Part shown: piece by piece, positions 1 to 4,792 of the stretch
Numbering within the stretch: the first letter of the stretch is position 1
How the letters are laid out: every line of letters begins with the position of its first letter
Origin: Candidatus Iainarchaeum sp.
GTDB lineage: Archaea > Iainarchaeota > Iainarchaeia > Iainarchaeales > Iainarchaeaceae
NCBI GenBank assembly: GCA_013331625.1
Contig: DUGC01000108.1
Span: 334-5,653, forward strand
Direction: 5' to 3'
DNA: 5,320 bases
Program-made: the position numbers and the translations under genes
The notes under the pieces: model-generated
What the model was told of the DNA's origin: nothing
Database searches by the model: none
What the model saw: the letters and a program-made list of their open reading frames with translations, nothing else

Positions 1-37
1 TGGGTGCGACGCACTGCCTCCGGCAGGGCCGGCTTTG

Positions 38-47
38 CATATAAATT
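38..47 (-). promoter_or_regulatory. Possible TATA box for a gene leaving the left edge
   Basis: Read on the minus strand this is AATTTATATG. It lies just past the T-run after the tRNA and could serve a minus-strand transcript starting near position 10-15 and running out of the window. A small stem, CTGCC/GGCAG at 15-27, lies in that stretch. The site is close to symmetric, so its direction is uncertain and no gene is visible to confirm it. Confidence 0.3.
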
Positions 48-49
48 AC

Positions 50-53
50 AAAA
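50..53 (-). terminator. T-run after tRNA-Leu
   Basis: The transcript of the minus strand reads TTTTG directly after the tRNA discriminator base. A short T-tract is the usual archaeal termination signal behind tRNA genes. It also shows that the CCA end is not encoded. Four Ts is short, so efficiency is uncertain. Confidence 0.45.
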
Positions 54-136
54 TGCGGGAGGCAGGACTCGAACCTGCGAAGGCACTAAGCCAACGGCCC
101 CTGAAGCCGCCCCAATTGCCACTATGGGACTCCCGC
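54..136 (-). tRNA. tRNA-Leu (anticodon CAG)
   Basis: An 83-nt class II tRNA folds completely by eye. The acceptor stem pairs GCGGGAG with CTCCCGC and leaves discriminator A. The short D-stem is CCA/TGG and its loop contains GG. The anticodon stem pairs GCGGC with GCCGT around the loop TTCAGGG, so the anticodon is CAG (plus-strand ctg at 101-103), decoding leucine CUG codons. A long variable arm (GGC/GCC with a five-base loop) is the leucine/serine-type feature. The T-arm is GCAGG-TTCGAGT-CCTGC. There is no intron, and CCA is not encoded, so it must be added after transcription. A TATA box sits about 27-36 bp upstream. The gene lies 70 bp beyond the end of the ITPase-like gene on the same strand but appears to have its own promoter. 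Confidence 0.96.
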
Positions 137-161
137 GCGATAAGGATTCTTACAAGACAAA

Positions 162-172
162 ACTTTAAAAAT
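162..172 (-). promoter_or_regulatory. TATA box of tRNA-Leu
   Basis: On the minus strand this reads ATTTTTAAAGT and lies 26-36 bp before the mature 5' end of the tRNA, the normal spacing for an archaeal TATA box read by TBP. It sits in the gap between the stop of the upstream ITPase-like gene and the tRNA, so the tRNA probably has an independent promoter. Confidence 0.65.
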
Positions 173-206
173 TCGGCCAATGAGGCTTTCAAAAGGCAGT
201 TCCCGC

Positions 207-773
207 CTATTTCTTCCCCTTTGAAACAAGCCACTTTGCAAGCTTTGCCGCAGCCTTGCCCCTGTGCGATATCTTGTTCTTCTCCTCAATCGGCAGGTCA
301 ACAAGCGCAGCCGAATGGCCATCTGGAACAAAGAGCTTTTCGTACGGAAGCCTGTCCTTTTCCACCGAAACAAGCTCTTGCAAAAGCGTTCCCCCAAGCT
401 CGCCTGAAAAGCACCTGCTCTCCTTCCCATCATGGTAGCAGATCACCGTGGAAAAATGCGCCCTCTTAGTCTTCGCGCTCCTGATCAGCAACAGCAAGCC
501 CTCAAACCCAAGGCCTAAAAAAACGCGCTTTGCAAGAGTTCCGGGAAAATTGCGGTATGCATCAAAGTACACGCCTGTGTCCTCTGCAATGACAGGGGCC
601 CTGAGTGTTTCATAAGCCTGCCTTGCCTTCTCGGCAGCGATCTCCTCTAGCGAATCGAAATCAGGCTCGATGATTTTGAGTTCCCTGTGGCGCAGGGCGA
701 TTTTGTGGGCGGAGAGTATGCGCGATATCTCCTCGACCTTGTGCTTGTTTGTTGTTGCAATGAACAATTCCAT
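207..773 (-). CDS. ITPase/RdgB/HAM1-like non-canonical purine NTP pyrophosphatase (divergent)
   Basis: This 188-aa protein has the length and motif order of the Ham1/RdgB family. These cytoplasmic enzymes hydrolyse ITP, dITP and XTP to the monophosphate plus pyrophosphate and so keep deaminated purines out of DNA and RNA. Visible motifs are the N-terminal nucleotide-binding ATTNKHKVEE (residues 6-15), the acidic metal/catalytic AEDTG (63-67), FPGTLAKR (76-83), which replaces the usual PGxYSAR-type loop, and the C-terminal KNKISHRGKA (165-174) with the family's SHRG signature. The base-recognition segment normally written FGYDPxF reads LPYEKLF (142-148), a marked departure. The ATG at 773 gives the expected N-terminus. 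It starts 23 bp after the PPC-domain gene with no clear SD and only a weak AT-rich element, so co-transcription with that gene is likely. Family assignment is strong; the precise substrate is uncertain because of the altered loops. Confidence 0.9.
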   Translation of the reverse strand: MELFIATTNKHKVEEISRILSAHKIALRHRELKIIEPDFDSLEEIAAEKARQAYETLRAPVIAEDTGVYFDAYRNFPGTLAKRVFLGLGFEGLLLLIRSAKTKRAHFSTVICYHDGKESRCFSGELGGTLLQELVSVEKDRLPYEKLFVPDGHSAALVDLPIEEKNKISHRGKAAAKLAKWLVSKGKK

Positions 774-796
774 TAGAAAAAGAGGGAAGCAAAAGC

Positions 797-1186
797 TTAA
801 TTATCCACAAGTTCCACAAACGAGAGGGCCAATTTGAAGCCGGCATTTGCATGGCCTTTCACAAAAGTGCCCTGCAGCGGTGGCTTGTCAAAAGTGGAAA
901 TCTTCATGGTGCCATAAAGGTCGCCGTAACTGAGCTTGAAAATTCCCGAAACCCTCATCACCTGATGGCCCTTGAGGTCAGCGGTCCCGTATGAATTGCG
1001 CTCGAAAAAATTAATCACGCCGTCCTTGAACGTGCCCTCTGCACTCTCGACATTGGCTTCCTTTATATTGTGTTCAGCCAGGGCAGACTTGATGCAGTCA
1101 AGGATGCTGTCCCCATCGTCAAGCTCGAGCGTGAGGGTCTTCCTCACTCCCTTTTTTTTGAAAAGCTGCGCATCAATGTGGGGCAT
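797..1186 (-). CDS. PPC/DUF296-domain protein
   Basis: This 129-aa protein matches the PPC (plants and prokaryotes conserved, DUF296) fold. It opens with a strand ending in a Gly-Asp (DDGDSILDCIKSAL, residues 23-36). VESAEGTFKDG follows (46-56), then RVSGIF (78-83), and the C-terminal strand pair GHANAGFKLALSFVEL (111-126). In plants the domain accompanies AT-hooks. In prokaryotes it is a small stand-alone trimeric protein of unknown biochemical role. The His-x-His metal site seen in many prokaryotic members reads MKI here, while the later His (KGHA) remains. I chose the ATG at 1186 because homologous sequence begins just after it and a TATA-like AATAAAAGC (reverse complement) lies 25-33 bp upstream. 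An in-frame ATG at 1276 would add 30 residues that do not look like this domain. It precedes the ITPase-like gene by 23 bp on the same strand. Confidence 0.8.
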   Translation of the reverse strand: MPHIDAQLFKKKGVRKTLTLELDDGDSILDCIKSALAEHNIKEANVESAEGTFKDGVINFFERNSYGTADLKGHQVMRVSGIFKLSYGDLYGTMKISTFDKPPLQGTFVKGHANAGFKLALSFVELVDN

Positions 1187-1427
1187 ATGGTAAAAATAGC
1201 TACAAGGAAGAATAAAAGCATTTGCAAGAGGATACATAACGTTGATTCCAAAATAAGAAAAAAGCCCCCCACCCAAGACAGTTCTTTTAACCTTTCAACA
1301 GTCCTGAATTCAAACAGGGCTCTTTGAGTATTGCAGCCAAGGCTTTAAAGGGACATTAGCTGCATGAAAGCGAGCATTATAGTTATTGTGGAAAACAAGG
1401 AAATAACCAAGGTTATGCAAATTTGGA
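1187..1427. other. Intergenic region, no gene found
   Basis: This 241-bp stretch separates two minus-strand genes. Visible elements are a 7-bp stem with an 8-base loop (1300-1306 with 1315-1321, one G-T pair), a TATA-like palindrome CTTTAAAG (1343-1350) and an inverted repeat ATAACC-AA-GGTTAT (1403-1416). The stem could be part of the 3' end of the 204-aa protein's transcript, but no T-tract follows it on the minus strand. A 32-codon plus-strand frame starting at 1364 overlaps the neighbouring gene's 3' end and has no supporting signals at the right distance. Confidence 0.4.
1211..1219 (-). promoter_or_regulatory. TATA-like box of the PPC-domain gene
   Basis: The minus-strand reading is GCTTTTATT. 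It lies 25-33 bp upstream of the ATG at 1186, so transcription would begin at or next to the start codon. No SD is seen between it and the ATG. It supports the shorter start for this gene. Confidence 0.45.
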
Positions 1428-2042
1428 TTATTTTGTCGAGTAGTATTGCAGTATTTTCCTAACCAATCTTCTGGCATATTCCCTTTTCCGATGTGCCAAG
1501 GTACCGCCAAAAACCTTTGAAGGATTTTTTGTTGCAGCCCGCCTCAATGCCATTTTTCGTAATATTTCCTGCGCTTCATCTGCTGAAATGGAAATCGGAG
1601 TAAGCTCGCTGGCCGCAATATGTGCTGGTCGCTCAGGCGTATCTAACAATTTGACTTCCCTGAATGTCCTCGGGTTTAAAATAGCAGTATTGTGAGGGTT
1701 TTGCTGTTTTGCCTTGGCAGAGTTAAAAATAAAAATCACAGCTTCCCTATCCCGATGCCTGCGCGCCATTCTCATCAGAGCCATGACACTCGATTCCAGC
1801 TTCAGCCTGAGCCCCCTAACCTTCCCCTGCCGGAGCATTGCATTCACATATTCCTTGTTAATTTCCAGGTATTGTATCCCGCTTGGGTTTGAGGAATGTA
1901 TCCGGTCAAGGACTTTTTCCCCCTGTTGCAAACCCTGAGCAAGAATGATGCCTTTTTTTGAAATTCCGCTCGCATGAATCCCGACATAAGGCTTAGCCGC
2001 AACAGCACATTCAATTTTTTTAATCAGCCAAGACTTGACCAT
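1428..2042 (-). CDS. Unrecognised basic protein, 204 aa
   Basis: I do not recognise this family. The open frame of 204 codons begins with ATG at 2042, 20-29 bp after a good TATA box (2062-2071), and is therefore probably expressed without a leader. The protein is rich in Lys and Arg. It has a small hydrophobic strand AVIFIF (residues 101-106) preceded by a basic helix (RMARRHRDRE, 91-100). A Ser/Asp/Glu turn leads into a helix (SADEAQEILRKMALRRA, 153-169), and the tail is very basic (HRKREYARRLVRKI, 184-197). No signal peptide, membrane segment, Cys cluster or enzymatic motif is evident. The positive C-terminus suggests contact with nucleic acid or ribosomes, but this is only inference. It is transcribed away from the PQ-loop-like gene, and the promoters share an 84-bp gap. 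Coding status rests on length, promoter position and plausible composition. Confidence 0.68.
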   Translation of the reverse strand: MVKSWLIKKIECAVAAKPYVGIHASGISKKGIILAQGLQQGEKVLDRIHSSNPSGIQYLEINKEYVNAMLRQGKVRGLRLKLESSVMALMRMARRHRDREAVIFIFNSAKAKQQNPHNTAILNPRTFREVKLLDTPERPAHIAASELTPISISADEAQEILRKMALRRAATKNPSKVFGGTLAHRKREYARRLVRKILQYYSTK

Positions 2043-2061
2043 ATAAGCAGTAGGCGATGCG

Positions 2062-2071
2062 TCTATAAAAT
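2062..2071 (-). promoter_or_regulatory. TATA box of the 204-aa protein gene
   Basis: On the minus strand this reads ATTTTATAGA, a near-consensus archaeal TATA box 20-29 bp before the ATG at 2042. No SD is present between them, which fits a leaderless transcript. Confidence 0.6.
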
Positions 2072-2094
2072 CCAGCAGGTTTATGAAACCGCAA

Positions 2095-2103
2095 CATTTT
2101 AAT
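2095..2103 (+). promoter_or_regulatory. TATA-like box of the PQ-loop-like gene
   Basis: The sequence CATTTTAAT lies 24-32 bp upstream of the ATG at 2127. The segment after it (cgcgttctcactagc) has no SD. With the opposite-strand box at 2062-2071 it forms a compact divergent promoter region. Confidence 0.5.
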
Positions 2104-2126
2104 GCAGCAATCGCGTTCTCACTAGC

Positions 2127-2372
2127 ATGGATGACCTCTTTGGCCTGCTCGGGCTATTCCTGATCCTTTGCGCGTGGATTCCCGAAGTTCTCGAGACGAT
2201 CCGCACGAAAAGGGCGGGTATGAAAATGGAATTCATAGTGCTCTATTTTTTCGGCTCTCTTTCACTGGTGTTCTATGCATGGCAGCTGAACGCAGTGCCG
2301 TTCATGGTCCTCAATTTGCTTGCAGCGATAGTGCCGCTCATAAACCTTTACTACCGCATCACCCAAAAATGA
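2127..2372 (+). CDS. Three-helix PQ-loop-like membrane protein (SemiSWEET / LAB_N type)
   Basis: This 81-aa protein is almost entirely membrane-embedded, with three predicted helices at about residues 4-24, 34-53 and 56-76. The first helix ends in WIPEVLETIRTKRAGMKM (17-34). That is the position and context of the PQ motif of MtN3/SemiSWEET half-transporters, with Glu in place of Gln. The stretch FFGSLSLVFYAWQLNAVPFM (41-60), followed by a third helix with Asn63 and NLYYRI (73-78), also resembles the LAB_N domain of the same clan. SemiSWEETs dimerise to carry small sugars; LAB_N proteins are linked to lipid modification. Which applies here cannot be decided from sequence alone. The ATG at 2127 is supported by a TATA box 24-32 bp upstream. 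The gene ends 95 bp before the reductase gene, with a T-tract between, so it is probably a separate transcript. Confidence 0.78.
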   Translation: MDDLFGLLGLFLILCAWIPEVLETIRTKRAGMKMEFIVLYFFGSLSLVFYAWQLNAVPFMVLNLLAAIVPLINLYYRITQK

Positions 2373-2403
2373 AAGTTTAATGAAAATTCCTGCGGGGACT
2401 CAG

Positions 2404-2409
2404 TTTTTT
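2404..2409 (+). terminator. T-tract terminator after the PQ-loop-like gene
   Basis: Six consecutive Ts follow a GC-rich stretch (cctgcggggactcag) about 32 bp after the stop codon and before the next promoter. T-tracts are sufficient for termination by archaeal RNA polymerase. No strong hairpin accompanies it. Confidence 0.45.
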
Positions 2410-2436
2410 ACATGCTGATTTCACGGAAAAATAACC

Positions 2437-2445
2437 ATTTAAATA
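2437..2445 (+). promoter_or_regulatory. TATA box of the geranylgeranyl reductase-family gene
   Basis: ATTTAAATA lies 23-31 bp before the ATG at 2468, preceded by a purine-rich run (GGAAAAATAA) that could act as a BRE. There is no SD before the start codon. It is one of the two best TATA boxes in the window. Confidence 0.72.
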
Positions 2446-2467
2446 CGTTTCTGCATTCTTTGGTAAC

Positions 2468-3703
2468 ATGGCAAAAAAGGGATATGATGTCGTGATTGTG
2501 GGAGCCGGCCCTTCAGGGAGCTCAACTGCACTGTTTTTGGAAAAGCAGGGGGTAAAAAGCGTACTTCTGGTTGACAAGGCAAAGTTTCCGCGCGACAAGA
2601 TATGCGGCGATGCATTCTCAGGAAAGAGCATGGGGATGGCGCGTGAGCTTGGGGTTGTAGAGGAATATGAAAAGCAGCCCCACGAGCCTGTTTACGGTGT
2701 TTTGTTCAGCAGCCCGAAAGGCACAGTGCTGGAAATACCATTCCCGGGATCCGAGAAGGGGAAAAAATCCAAGCCGGGATTTTGCATAAAAAGGATCAAT
2801 GGCGACGATGCCCTCTTCCAGACCGCCAAAAAGAAGGTTGAAACACTCGAAGAATTCACCGTGACAGGCCTTATTGAGGAAAACGGCTTTGTAGCGGGCG
2901 TGAAAGGAAAACAAAAGGACGGCACAGAGCTTGAGATACGCGCGAAAATCGTTGTCGGCGCTGACGGGACAAGCAGCGTCATCTGCCAAAAAGTCGGCGA
3001 GTCTGCCCTGCCGCCCCAGCATCAGGTGATTGCAACAAGGGGCTATTATCAGGGAGTGAGCGGACTGAGCGGAAATATAGAGCTGCACTTTGTCGATGAC
3101 GTGATGCCTGGGTACTTCTGGATCTTTCCGCTCGATAACGGATGGGCAAATGTGGGCCTTGGGCTGCTTACAAGCGAAAAGACAAAGCGCAACATGAACC
3201 TTAAGGAAGTGCAGGAAAAGCTTGTTGCAAGCCACCCGCTTTTCAGGGAAAGGTTCAAGGATGCAAAAATTGACCCGCAGGGGATCAAAGTGTGGACGCT
3301 GCCGCTTGCATCCCACCACCGCAAGAATCACGGCAACGGATGGCTCCTTGTAGGGGATGCAGCATCACTCATAGACCCTTTCTCAGGGGAAGGGGTAGGC
3401 AATGCCATGACATCGGGCAAGTTTGCCGCAAAATACATTGCAAAGGCGCTTACGACAAATGATTTTTCGCAAAAAAGCTTTGACGGCTATGACAAAGAGC
3501 TGTGGGAAGCGATAGGGCCTGAAATCCGGACATCATACAACCTGCAGCGCCTCGGAAGCAACAAGATGCTTTTGAATTTTGTGATAGACAAGGCAGTGAC
3601 AAAGCCAAAAGTGAAGCAGGCGATTTCCGGAATGCTCGCTAACGAAGAGGCAAAGCGCGAAGCCATTTCGCCACTTGGCCTTCTCAAGCTGCTTTTTACC
3701 TAA
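2468..3703 (+). CDS. Geranylgeranyl reductase-family FAD-dependent oxidoreductase
   Basis: This 411-aa flavoprotein has the full architecture of the GGR family. Archaeal members saturate the geranylgeranyl chains of membrane ether lipids. An N-terminal Rossmann motif for FAD is seen at VVIVGAGPSGSSTALFLEKQ (residues 8-27), followed by the acidic strand end VLLVDK (32-37). KICGDAFSGK (44-53) carries the characteristic Cys-Gly near the flavin. VVGADGTSSV (162-171) is the GD-type second motif. YFWIFPLDNGWANVGLG (216-232) matches the family's YxWxFP substrate-cavity motif. GWLLVGDAASLIDPFSGEG (291-309) is the conserved FAD-ribityl-binding segment. The C-terminus is helical and ends hydrophobically (LGLLKLLF), compatible with membrane association. 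Length is normal and intact. The ATG at 2468 begins directly before the Rossmann strand and has a TATA box at the leaderless distance. Reaction specificity (phospholipid chains, quinone side chains or polyprenols) cannot be fixed from the sequence. Confidence 0.93.
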   Translation: MAKKGYDVVIVGAGPSGSSTALFLEKQGVKSVLLVDKAKFPRDKICGDAFSGKSMGMARELGVVEEYEKQPHEPVYGVLFSSPKGTVLEIPFPGSEKGKKSKPGFCIKRINGDDALFQTAKKKVETLEEFTVTGLIEENGFVAGVKGKQKDGTELEIRAKIVVGADGTSSVICQKVGESALPPQHQVIATRGYYQGVSGLSGNIELHFVDDVMPGYFWIFPLDNGWANVGLGLLTSEKTKRNMNLKEVQEKLVASHPLFRERFKDAKIDPQGIKVWTLPLASHHRKNHGNGWLLVGDAASLIDPFSGEGVGNAMTSGKFAAKYIAKALTTNDFSQKSFDGYDKELWEAIGPEIRTSYNLQRLGSNKMLLNFVIDKAVTKPKVKQAISGMLANEEAKREAISPLGLLKLLFT

Positions 3704-3710
3704 GCGCACT

Positions 3711-3720
3711 AATTTAAATG
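3711..3720 (+). promoter_or_regulatory. TATA box of the 299-aa protein gene
   Basis: AATTTAAATG lies 22-31 bp before the ATG at 3742, only seven bases after the reductase stop codon. No SD precedes the start. The gene therefore seems to have its own leaderless promoter although only 38 bp separate it from the reductase. Confidence 0.7.
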
Positions 3721-3741
3721 TAAAAATGCATCATTTTCCTC

Positions 3742-4641
3742 ATGCCAAAGTACACCCAATTAAACGGCGTGGAAAGGATTGACCCGACCGGAAAGCTCCG
3801 CGAATATATGAAGGCGCGCAGCATAGAGCCGCAGGGGACTGTTGAGGGAACAGTAAATCAGGTGCTTGAAAAGCTTGCAAGTGAAACGCAAAATTACAGG
3901 GATGGCCAATATAGAGATGAACTTTTATCAAGCTGCTCTGTCATTCTCAACGGATTGCAAAAAATAAAGGACCCTGTAAAGCTGTATAGGAACCTTGCAG
4001 CAGCATTCGAACGAAGAGGAAGCTGTATTTTCACAAATACGGTAAAAAATGCGTTCCGCAGGCTCCAGCGTGATGCAATGAAGAAGGCAAATGCAGGCCA
4101 GATAAAAGCAGAAGAAATTATCAGGGCGATAGAATCAGCGCGTAATAGTTATGTGAGGACAATACTTGCCGCGCAGCTGCCAAGAAAATACCTTGAAAGC
4201 CTGCTTGGGCGCAAAGACTCCGCGGGAATTTACAGAGGAACTGTGGCTGAGCTCATTTCCAGAAGGGACCTTACTGCGCAGGAACTCAAGGCATTGCTGC
4301 ACCATCCCGACTATGATATAAGGCGGAATGCAGCCTATGCCGCGACAGTCAGGGCAGGGGCATCAGTAGCTGCAATTTCAAAATTGCTCAGAAGCAATAC
4401 CCCCGGCGTGAGCCAAGGAGCAAAGGCGGCAATCTGGGAGGGAATGAACCCTAGCCTGCAAGTCATGCAGGGGCCTAGCAAATACCCAAACCGTGAAATC
4501 AGATATTTTGCGGCGCAAGGGGCAAAGAAAAGGCAAGAGCACCGTCGCATAACAGGAAAAAGCACGCTCAAATTCAACCATGGCCTTCGCGTCCACCGCA
4601 GCGATGAAATTAAGCGCCTCACAGGAGCGCTACGCAGGTAG
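3742..4641 (+). CDS. Unrecognised basic protein with HEAT-like repeats, 299 aa
   Basis: I do not recognise the full-length family. The protein is soluble, mainly helical and rich in Lys, Arg and Ala. Three segments resemble HEAT repeats: ELKALLHHPDYDIRRNAAYA (residues 181-200), AAISKLLRSNTPGVSQGAKA (210-229) and YPNREIRYFAAQGAKK (248-263). Each is a short helix, a turn and a second helix carrying the typical Arg/Ala pattern. The N-terminal half is helical too, with basic stretches such as AFRRLQRDAMKKA (104-116). The C-terminus is strongly basic (KKRQEHRRITGKSTLK, 262-277, then HRSDEIKRLTGALRR). HEAT repeats generally mediate protein or nucleic-acid binding, so a scaffold or RNA/DNA-associated role is a reasonable but unproven guess. 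It sits 38 bp after the reductase with a separate promoter. No signal peptide or membrane helix is seen. Confidence 0.75.
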   Translation: MPKYTQLNGVERIDPTGKLREYMKARSIEPQGTVEGTVNQVLEKLASETQNYRDGQYRDELLSSCSVILNGLQKIKDPVKLYRNLAAAFERRGSCIFTNTVKNAFRRLQRDAMKKANAGQIKAEEIIRAIESARNSYVRTILAAQLPRKYLESLLGRKDSAGIYRGTVAELISRRDLTAQELKALLHHPDYDIRRNAAYAATVRAGASVAAISKLLRSNTPGVSQGAKAAIWEGMNPSLQVMQGPSKYPNREIRYFAAQGAKKRQEHRRITGKSTLKFNHGLRVHRSDEIKRLTGALRR

Positions 4642-4666
4642 ATTTGCAGGGAAAAAGCGGAAACAA

Positions 4667-4676
4667 ACTTTAAATT
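4667..4676 (+). promoter_or_regulatory. TATA box without an intact downstream gene
   Basis: ACTTTAAATT is preceded by the purine-rich, BRE-like run gggaaaaagcggaaac. An ATG follows at 4695, 19-27 bp past the TATA core (4669-4676), close to the spacing of the other leaderless genes here. The frame reads only MLWLMMI before TGA at 4716-4718, close to where the insertion element begins. The promoter may belong to a gene disrupted by the element. Confidence 0.5.
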
Positions 4677-4681
4677 CCCTT

Positions 4682-4734
4682 CCCCGCCCTATAAATGCTT
4701 TGGTTGATGATGATCTGACATCCTCCCCGCCCTA
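4682..4734 (+). repeat. 10-bp direct repeat CCCCGCCCTA flanking the element edge
   Basis: The word CCCCGCCCTA occurs at 4682-4691 and again at 4725-4734, 43 bp apart. The second copy is the outer arm of the element's hairpin; the first lies outside the presumed element edge. IS200/IS605 elements do not make target duplications, so this is either chance in GC-rich sequence or part of the end structure. Confidence 0.35.
4689..4696 (+). promoter_or_regulatory. Possible second TATA box facing the hairpin region
   Basis: CTATAAAT would place a transcription start near 4717-4722, directly ahead of the GC-rich hairpins. A plus-strand transcript from here would contain the folded element end and run antisense to tnpA. 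It could instead be chance AT sequence. Confidence 0.3.
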
Positions 4735-4792
4735 AAGGCTCGCCCCTTTGGGGGGCTCGGCCCCGCTTTGGGCGGGGCGCGGGGGTTCCCCG
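4725..4792. repeat. GC-rich multi-hairpin end of the insertion sequence
   Basis: A long stem pairs CCCCGCCC (4725-4732), then AAAG (4734-4737), with CTTT (4766-4769) and GGGCGGGG (4770-4777); T4733 is bulged. Inside it GCCCC/GGGGC (4742-4746 with 4752-4756) forms a second stem. Competing with the outer stem is GCCCCGC/GCGGGGC (4760-4766 with 4772-4778). A last small stem CGGGG-GTT-CCCCG fills 4780-4792, ending just before the tnpA stop codon. GGCTCG-CCCC (4737-4746) and GGCTCG-GCCCC (4754-4764) look like an internal near-duplication. Such subterminal hairpins are the sites recognised by Y1 transposases as single-stranded DNA. Confidence 0.65.

Noticed and set aside
35..469. A 144-codon plus-strand open frame across the tRNA and the ITPase-like gene
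   Set aside because: It is antisense to a fully folding tRNA and to a conserved enzyme. Its Gln/Pro-rich composition is that of a shadow frame.
1187..1276. N-terminal extension of the PPC-domain protein to the ATG at 1276
   Set aside because: The extra residues do not resemble the domain, no SD precedes that ATG, and the TATA-like sequence near 1283-1292 is too close to it. The ATG at 1186 has a box at the expected distance.
1403..1416. Inverted repeat ATAACC-AA-GGTTAT as an operator
   Set aside because: It lies past the end of one gene and more than 200 bp upstream of the next start, away from any promoter identified here. Six-base arms in AT-rich sequence can arise by chance.
1364..1462. 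A 32-codon plus-strand frame starting MKASIIVIVENKE, with a CTTTAAAG box upstream
   Set aside because: The box is only about 13-22 bp from the ATG, too close for the leaderless pattern seen elsewhere. The frame has no SD, is very short and runs into the 3' end of the opposite-strand gene. The resemblance to a glycosyltransferase start is too weak to support.
2618..3331. A 237-codon minus-strand open frame opposite the reductase gene
   Set aside because: It lies wholly antisense to a complete, motif-rich flavoprotein and shows no family resemblance, SD or TATA box.
4704..4719. Possible C/D-box guide RNA from TGATGATGATCTGA
   Set aside because: Box C-like and box D-like words are present but only a few bases apart, leaving no room for a guide, and there is no second C'/D' pair or terminal stem.
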